Part shown: piece after piece, positions 60,103 to 64,000 of the stretch
Layout of the letters: every line of letters begins with the position of its first letter
Position numbering within the stretch: position 1 is the first letter of the stretch
Assembly (NCBI RefSeq): GCF_004962245.1
Contig: NZ_SUHQ01000026.1
Location: 53,656-117,655, forward strand
Reading direction: 5' to 3'
Source: Mesorhizobium sp.
Lineage (GTDB): Bacteria > Pseudomonadota > Alphaproteobacteria > Rhizobiales > Rhizobiaceae
DNA length: 64,000 bases
Position numbers and translations under genes: made by a program
Notes under the pieces: model-generated
Database searches by the model: none
Told to the model about the DNA's origin: nothing
What the model saw: only the letters and a program-made list of their open reading frames with translations

Positions 60103-60780
60103 ATGGCAGAAGAACGTAACGCGCCCTATGCTTCCGCTGAAAAAGGGCTCCCGCTGCAAGCCGCGGCAGATGAGCGGATCAGAGCGCGGAACGTGCTCAA
60201 GATCCTGGCGGCTGCTGTCGAGATATTCTCGCGGAAGGGCCTTGACGGTGCACGCATCGTTGAGATCGCGAAGGCGTCAGGGCTGCCGAAGGGCAATGTC
60301 TACTATTACTTCTCGTCGAAAGAGGAGATCTACAACGCCGCCATCGATCGCCTCATCCATAGCTGGGATGATGCGTTCCAGCATATATCAGCCGATCGTG
60401 AGCCCGGCGAGGCAATCGAGGCTTACATTCGAGCGAAGTTGGACCATGCCCGGGAGAATGCCGCAGAGACGCGCCTTTTCGCAAACGAGATACTGCAGGG
60501 AGCCGTACATCTCTCGACCGAGGCCCGCGATCACATGCGAACCGTCACGTCCGAGAAGGCGCGGGTGATCGATGCCTGGGCCGCGGCCGGAAAGATCGAG
60601 AAAGTCGACGCGCGCCATCTGTTCATTCTGTTATGGTCCGCAACGCAATTCTATGTCGAGTTCGAGGCTCTTGCCTGCGACGCGCTACATGTCAGCCAAC
60701 TAAAGCCGGCTGACTACAATATGGCAGCGAAGACGATCACGAGAACGGTCTTAGGGGGGCTCCTTACCCGTCCGTTGTGA
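60103..60780 (+). CDS. RutR-like TetR-family regulator
   Basis: A 225-residue TetR regulator. The helix-turn-helix covers about residues 30-80 (I-V-E-I-A-K-A-S-G-L-P-K-G-N-V-Y-Y-Y-F-S-S-K). The effector domain reads like E. coli RutR (Y-I-R-A-K-L-D, L-F-A-N-E-I-L-Q-G-A, S-A-T-Q-F-Y-V-E-F). RutR binds uracil or thymine and controls pyrimidine catabolism. It is divergent from the deaminase/transporter operon. I infer that it represses that operon through the two boxes. Confidence 0.87.
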   Translation: MAEERNAPYASAEKGLPLQAAADERIRARNVLKILAAAVEIFSRKGLDGARIVEIAKASGLPKGNVYYYFSSKEEIYNAAIDRLIHSWDDAFQHISADREPGEAIEAYIRAKLDHARENAAETRLFANEILQGAVHLSTEARDHMRTVTSEKARVIDAWAAAGKIEKVDARHLFILLWSATQFYVEFEALACDALHVSQLKPADYNMAAKTITRTVLGGLLTRPL

Positions 60781-61019
60781 CGATTAAGAAAAGGCAGATG
60801 GTCCGTCGTCGTCCGGAGCGAACTGTCGAGGAGCCTAGCCGCACTCGCTAAGGCTCGGTGACGTCGAGGTCGAGATATCGGGACATCTATCCGCGCTTTT
60901 GGGCAAGAAGGCTTCCCAACGGCGTCAAAGGAGTTGGAAGATGGTAGCGGGAGAGGGATACCGCCAATACAGTGCTGTGACCGAGTTCGTTTGCTGACGG
61001 GGTTTCTTAATCGGCGCAA
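60781..61019. other. Non-coding stretch after the TetR gene
   Basis: About 240 bp with no supported gene. It leads into the tRNA-like segment. The open frame on the minus strand here is typical of translated non-coding DNA. Confidence 0.4.
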
Positions 61020-61047
61020 ATTGGTCCGACTCCAACCTCCGCAACCA
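61020..61047 (+). other. tRNA 3'-end-like segment (possible attachment-site remnant)
   Basis: A T-arm-like hairpin (TTGG, loop TCCGACT, CCAA) is followed by CTCCGCA, discriminator A and CCA. The matching 5' acceptor half (TGCGGAG) and the other arms are absent. This could be a copy left by an element that integrated into a tRNA gene. It is weak evidence by itself. Confidence 0.3.
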
Positions 61048-61083
61048 GTTCCAGCATAAATCACTATAGTCGCGATCTGATCA

Positions 61084-61113
61084 AAGCCCCGCCGGAAAAA
61101 ACGGCAAGGCTTT
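61084..61113 (+). terminator. Terminator-like hairpin after the tRNA-like segment
   Basis: AAGCC and GCCG arms pair with CGGC and GGCTT across an A-rich loop, ending in TTTT. It is compatible with a terminator of a vanished RNA gene. Confidence 0.35.
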
Positions 61114-61685
61114 TCCCACGGCAGGTTTGCGAAGCGCGGAAGGGCACTCTGCCGCCCAGAGTAACCAGCCTGCACGGTGAAGACGAGAAGGACGCTCTTC
61201 CTAACGCGGAGTTCGAAACCCTCCCGGCCCTCTATAGACCGCCGATTGCCGCACAAATCGCAGCTGAGCAATGATCTTCTGGCCATCGCCGAGACCAAGA
61301 TAGCAGAGGACAAGAGCGGGCTGGCGGAGGACTCCCCACCTTTTTGCAAGGCTGATTTTCACCCAGCCACCACTCTCGTCCACGCCGGCCTTGAGGTCGG
61401 GGTGCGGCGCAGCACTGCGCTGCAGCCCTGCCTCGCGGCGAGCAGCGGGTGTGCAAGCGGAGTGGGCGCCTTCGCGGGGAACCGGCTGCATGGAGGGAAG
61501 CGACCGAAGCTGGGCGGAAGGCGCTCCGAAGCGCGCCGAGGGCGGAGCCCTAAGCCTCTCGAGGCTTCAACTCAAAGGACAGTCTTCCATCTTTCTCGGA
61601 CCTTCGCCGACGGTCGCCGGTCAAGAAGTTGTGACCCAAAGGCGACTTATGTCTGTCCCACAGCGAATGGCGGCTTCGCGCCTCA
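61114..61685. other. Gene-poor stretch
   Basis: About 570 bp with no protein homology that I can recognise. A 23-bp segment at 61420-61442 matches 9347-9369 with one mismatch, so part of this is dispersed repeat. Confidence 0.4.
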
Positions 61686-62174
61686 ATGTCGGCTGTAGAA
61701 CCCAGTCCTGCCAACCGCAGAAAGCAGACACTAGCGGCAACCACGCTGGAGGTCGCAGTTGCGCCTCATGTCAGCCGAAGAGGCAGCCAGTTGGTCGAAC
61801 CGGCAGCCGCGGCCTTTGCCGCAACCAATGCCAGCGCAACCGAACTGAACGCGGTTCGCGAAGCGCATCAGACGGCAAGCGACGCCAGGGACATGCCAGA
61901 TTTCGAGCATTGGGACGCCGAATTCCATCACCGAGTATTCGCGTGCTGCTGGAACGACTTCCTTAAAGAGATCCACAACCTCATGCGCGCCATTCGCAGC
62001 CAGTCACCCTGTTCGAAATGAAGAAGCGCTCGTTCTCGGAGGAACGCCGCCTGGGGTATTGCGACGAGCACCAGGCAATCCTGGATTGTCTGGTTCGCCG
62101 CGATCCAGAAGGTGCGAAAAATGCGATGCTGGCGCATGTGAGAACCGTCGAAAGAAATCTACTGGGGCGGTGAG
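61686..62174 (+). pseudogene. Relic of a GntR-family regulator (FCD effector domain)
   Basis: The first frame reads L-V-E-P-A-A-A-A-F-A-A-T-N-A-S and F-E-H-W-D-A-E-F-H-H-R-V-F, typical of the FCD ligand domain. It stops at 62021. The domain then continues in another frame (F-E-M-K-K-R-S-F-S-E-E-R-R, then D-E-H-Q-A-I-L, R-R-D-P-E-G-A-K-N-A-M-L-A-H-V) to 62174. The N-terminal DNA-binding part is lost. A single frame change lies near 62005-62015. Confidence 0.7.
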
Positions 62175-62257
62175 CTCGCACATCGCCGCAGAGCTGCAAC
62201 AAGAGGCCGCTAGCACGCTCGTGGACGCCGCTCGGCTCGCGCTGGTAGCAAGCGGCT

Positions 62258-62307
62258 GGGCACCGCCCCCTGCCCTCCGGGGTTCATCGGCAGGCGGGAG
62301 CGGTGCC
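62258..62307. repeat. Hairpin repeat, short copy
   Basis: GGCACCGC (62259-62266) pairs with GCGGTGCC (62300-62307), and the inner arms CCTGCC/GGCAGG also pair. The loop contains CCGGGGTT. The layout and sequence resemble the core of the hairpin at 63926-63970, so the two are copies of one element. Confidence 0.6.
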
Positions 62308-62384
62308 GATTGTGGGGCCCCGATCAGGCGACGGCCGCTAACTTCGCGTAATCCTGCGCCTAGCCCGGCTACCGAAGCTGCGCC

Positions 62385-63059
62385 TTACTTTCCGATTTGC
62401 GACGCTGCCGACATCATCTCCTCAGAGTTGGGGGTCGCGCCCAAGCCGCCATCGAGAACCTCGGAGAACGTCCAGCGAACGACGCCATTTCGGTCGAGCA
62501 GGAATTGGCCGACCAGCTGGCCCACGCCGGTCGCGATGACTTGCTGGTCCGCTTCAGTGATTTCGTAACCGTCTTTTTTGTTCAGATATTCGAGCGCGGC
62601 GAACGGATCCATCGGCTCCGGCATTTCGCCCGGCAAGTTGATCCGCATCGCCTTCACATCGCTCATTGTAGCCTTGTGTGGCCACGCGGTCTCGTCCTCG
62701 CTGATCTGCATATTCGGCAGTCCAAAGGCGCGTTGTGAAACTCGCTCCGGATCGGATGCCGCGAGCAGCGCCGGGATCGGATGAAACCGAAGGTAGAGGC
62801 GTGCCCGTTCGATGGGCGTGGCCACTACCGTCAGGTTTGCGATGCCCATCGCGTTTAGGGCTGGCGTGAGCTGCGAAATCGTCGCGATATGACGCCTGCA
62901 AAAGGGACAGTGCAGGCCTCGATACAGGCCAACCAGCACCGGCTTTTCGCCGCGAAAATCATCGATTGCTATCTTGCCCTCGCGGGTAATCGCGTCGAGC
63001 ACGAAATTGGGCGCCGTTTCGCCAAGTTGCAGCGGGCCTATGTCGAGACGTTCTGACAT
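62385..63059 (-). CDS. Redoxin / AhpC-TSA-like protein with CxxC
   Basis: A 224-residue thioredoxin-fold protein. G-L-H-C-P-F-C-R-R-H (C51, C54) is the active site. L-G-E-T-A-P-N-F-V-L-D near the start is the peroxiredoxin-like opening. The ATG at 63059 follows GAGGAGGG; the frame to 63209 is not needed. It may reduce peroxides or act as a thiol reductase. It stands alone. Confidence 0.85.
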   Translation of the reverse strand: MSERLDIGPLQLGETAPNFVLDAITREGKIAIDDFRGEKPVLVGLYRGLHCPFCRRHIATISQLTPALNAMGIANLTVVATPIERARLYLRFHPIPALLAASDPERVSQRAFGLPNMQISEDETAWPHKATMSDVKAMRINLPGEMPEPMDPFAALEYLNKKDGYEITEADQQVIATGVGQLVGQFLLDRNGVVRWTFSEVLDGGLGATPNSEEMMSAASQIGK

Positions 63060-63466
63060 GCTGATCCCTCCTCGCGGGTCAATCCACAACGGATGTGCGG
63101 GCGGGTGGCTTGAGCCCATGTGCGGCACATACGTCCTTGGGCATGCTGAAATGGCGGTCGGCCTTGGGACAGCGTCGAGGTCGGCGTCGATAGTCCATTT
63201 ATAAAGCACGGAGAGGGCGGACGCTAGTTCTTACGGATGGCAACGCTTTTACTAGATGGTGCCCCACGAGCCGAGCAGGCTCTTGATACCCAGGTGCGCC
63301 AAGGTCTGGAAGTGCCCGACTTCGCTGAGGCTCAAGTCTGACAGGTCGCGCTTCGTTGACTGAAATTGGGTCGCCGAATTGCAAAAGAGATTTGGGGCCG
63401 ACATGATAGACGACGGAGCAACGCCCGCCGCCAGGGCGCGGACGGCTCATCCCACCAAAACGTAAC
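63060..63466. other. Gene-poor stretch
   Basis: About 400 bp between the redoxin and the GcrA-like gene. No supported gene or RNA is seen. Confidence 0.4.
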
Positions 63467-63700
63467 CTAAGCGACGCGTCGTTGAGGGAAATGGAGACCC
63501 GAACGGGCCCGACGAGGGTCCACGGCGGTCACAATGTTGTGGTGATGATCGCAGTAGACGCGATCCGGCGAAGTTGGCCCAGCACAAAAACGGTAACCGC
63601 CGGGTACTGACGGGTCTTCGCTCACCGGGAAGCGGCACTGATAGACCCCTAGCTGAATGAGGGGGACGTCTCTCGAAGTTGATCTGATATTTTCAGGCAT
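63467..63700 (-). CDS. Short GcrA C-terminal-domain-like protein
   Basis: A 77-residue protein. C22-R-F-P, F-C39, and Y-C50-D-H-H53 follow the Cys/His pattern of the C-terminal part of the cell-cycle regulator GcrA (C-R-W-P, F-C-G, Y-C-x-x-H). The N-terminal DNA-binding part is absent. It could be a true mini-protein or the remnant of a larger gene. Confidence 0.55.
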   Translation of the reverse strand: MPENIRSTSRDVPLIQLGVYQCRFPVSEDPSVPGGYRFCAGPTSPDRVYCDHHHNIVTAVDPRRARSGLHFPQRRVA

Positions 63701-63895
63701 GATGGTTTTCAGGTTCCTAGTTCATAGCCTTTGCCTGCCGACGGCCGCAGTGCGACCCCGCCGGGGCAAGCTTCTCTCGTTTTGGAGGGCTATAGACCAG
63801 CATATGGTGTTGGTCGCAGCTTCAATGAAGCCCGAGGCCCTGCTTCTGAAGCCAATAGTTTGCGACTTAAGGCCACACCTAGGCGGGTAGGAACT
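63701..63895. other. Stretch before the terminal hairpin
   Basis: No supported gene. It may hold the promoter of the GcrA-like gene on the minus strand. Confidence 0.35.
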
Positions 63896-64000
63896 CACAA
63901 GCAATGCGCCATCGTAGGTTGCCTCGGGCACCGGCCCCGCCGGGGTTTGTCGGTGGCGGGGGCGGTGCCCGAGGCAACCTACGATGGCGCATTGCTTGTG
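63896..64000. repeat. Long inverted repeat with hairpin core at the window edge
   Basis: A perfect 38-bp inverted repeat (63896-63933 and 63963-64000) is followed, after one mismatch, by seven more pairs, leaving a 13-base loop (63942-63954). The arm reaches the last base of the window, so it may be longer. The core resembles the hairpin at 62258. It looks like a miniature mobile element or a pair of element ends. No transposase is visible. Confidence 0.75.

Noticed and set aside
60714..61349. 211-codon open frame on the minus strand
   Set aside because: It crosses the tRNA-like segment and gives the kind of translated sequence commonly produced by RNA-gene regions; no family similarity.
63199..63450. 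83-codon minus-strand frame upstream of the redoxin
   Set aside because: No recognisable motif and no ribosome site; more like non-coding sequence.
1..64000. CRISPR arrays, rRNA genes, intact tRNA genes, integrase or transposase genes
   Set aside because: None was seen on either strand; the only repeats are the palindromes and the short dispersed motif listed.

Overview
The window looks like chromosomal DNA of a Mesorhizobium-like alphaproteobacterium (Rhizobiales). The reasons are high GC, dense operons with 1 to 8 bp overlaps, many ABC importers, FNR/FixK-type boxes, a rhizobial palindromic repeat, a GcrA-type zinc domain and 2-aminobenzoate-CoA ligase. Genus-level placement is an inference. 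There are no rRNA genes, intact tRNA genes or CRISPR arrays, and no recognisable transposase.

Layout. 1-6.2 kb: the end of a polyamine-type ABC importer, then an amidase and two tandem NylB-like serine hydrolases. 6.3-11.6 kb: tex, a ParDE-type toxin-antitoxin pair, and a LysR regulator divergent from glutaryl-CoA dehydrogenase. 11.7-18.4 kb: three genes for transglutaminase-like, circularly permuted ATP-grasp and alpha-E proteins, followed by topoisomerase IB. 19.7-23.1 kb: a YCII protein with its ECF42-type sigma factor, then an ALDH7-type dehydrogenase. 23.2-29.3 kb (minus): a B12 uptake operon (btuB-btuF-btuC-btuD plus an unknown gene) behind a cobalamin riboswitch. 29.4-32.0 kb (minus): otnK-otnC-otnI for four-carbon acid sugars. 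32.24-32.34 kb: an unannotated small RNA candidate with its own promoter and terminator. 32.4-37.8 kb (minus): an OFA-type MFS transporter behind a consensus sigma-54 promoter and paired upstream palindromes, preceded by an NtrC-type regulator and sensor kinase that probably control it. 38.0-40.9 kb: three anaeroboxes serving two small proteins and a tandem universal stress protein, then an AI-2E family permease.

41-50.6 kb: a frameshifted stand-alone Lrp ligand domain; an arylformamidase-like hydrolase divergent from a relic acyl-CoA dehydrogenase and a 2-aminobenzoate-CoA ligase; a complete branched-chain-type ABC importer; and an AhpD-like protein coupled to an ECF41 sigma factor, with a matching ECF41 promoter upstream. 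50.8-60.8 kb: a minus-strand catabolic operon with a uracil-DNA-glycosylase-like protein, GMC oxidoreductase, NIPSNAP protein, BMP-type nucleoside importer and an amidohydrolase/deaminase. It is divergent from a RutR-like TetR regulator, and two RutR-box-like operators lie just upstream of the operon. This is the best candidate for an undescribed pathway, probably nucleobase or nucleoside salvage/catabolism.

60.8-64 kb: a decayed, gene-poor stretch with a tRNA-3'-end-like segment, a GntR relic, a redoxin, a short GcrA-like gene and two related hairpin repeats. The second hairpin has a perfect 38-bp inverted repeat and reaches the window edge.
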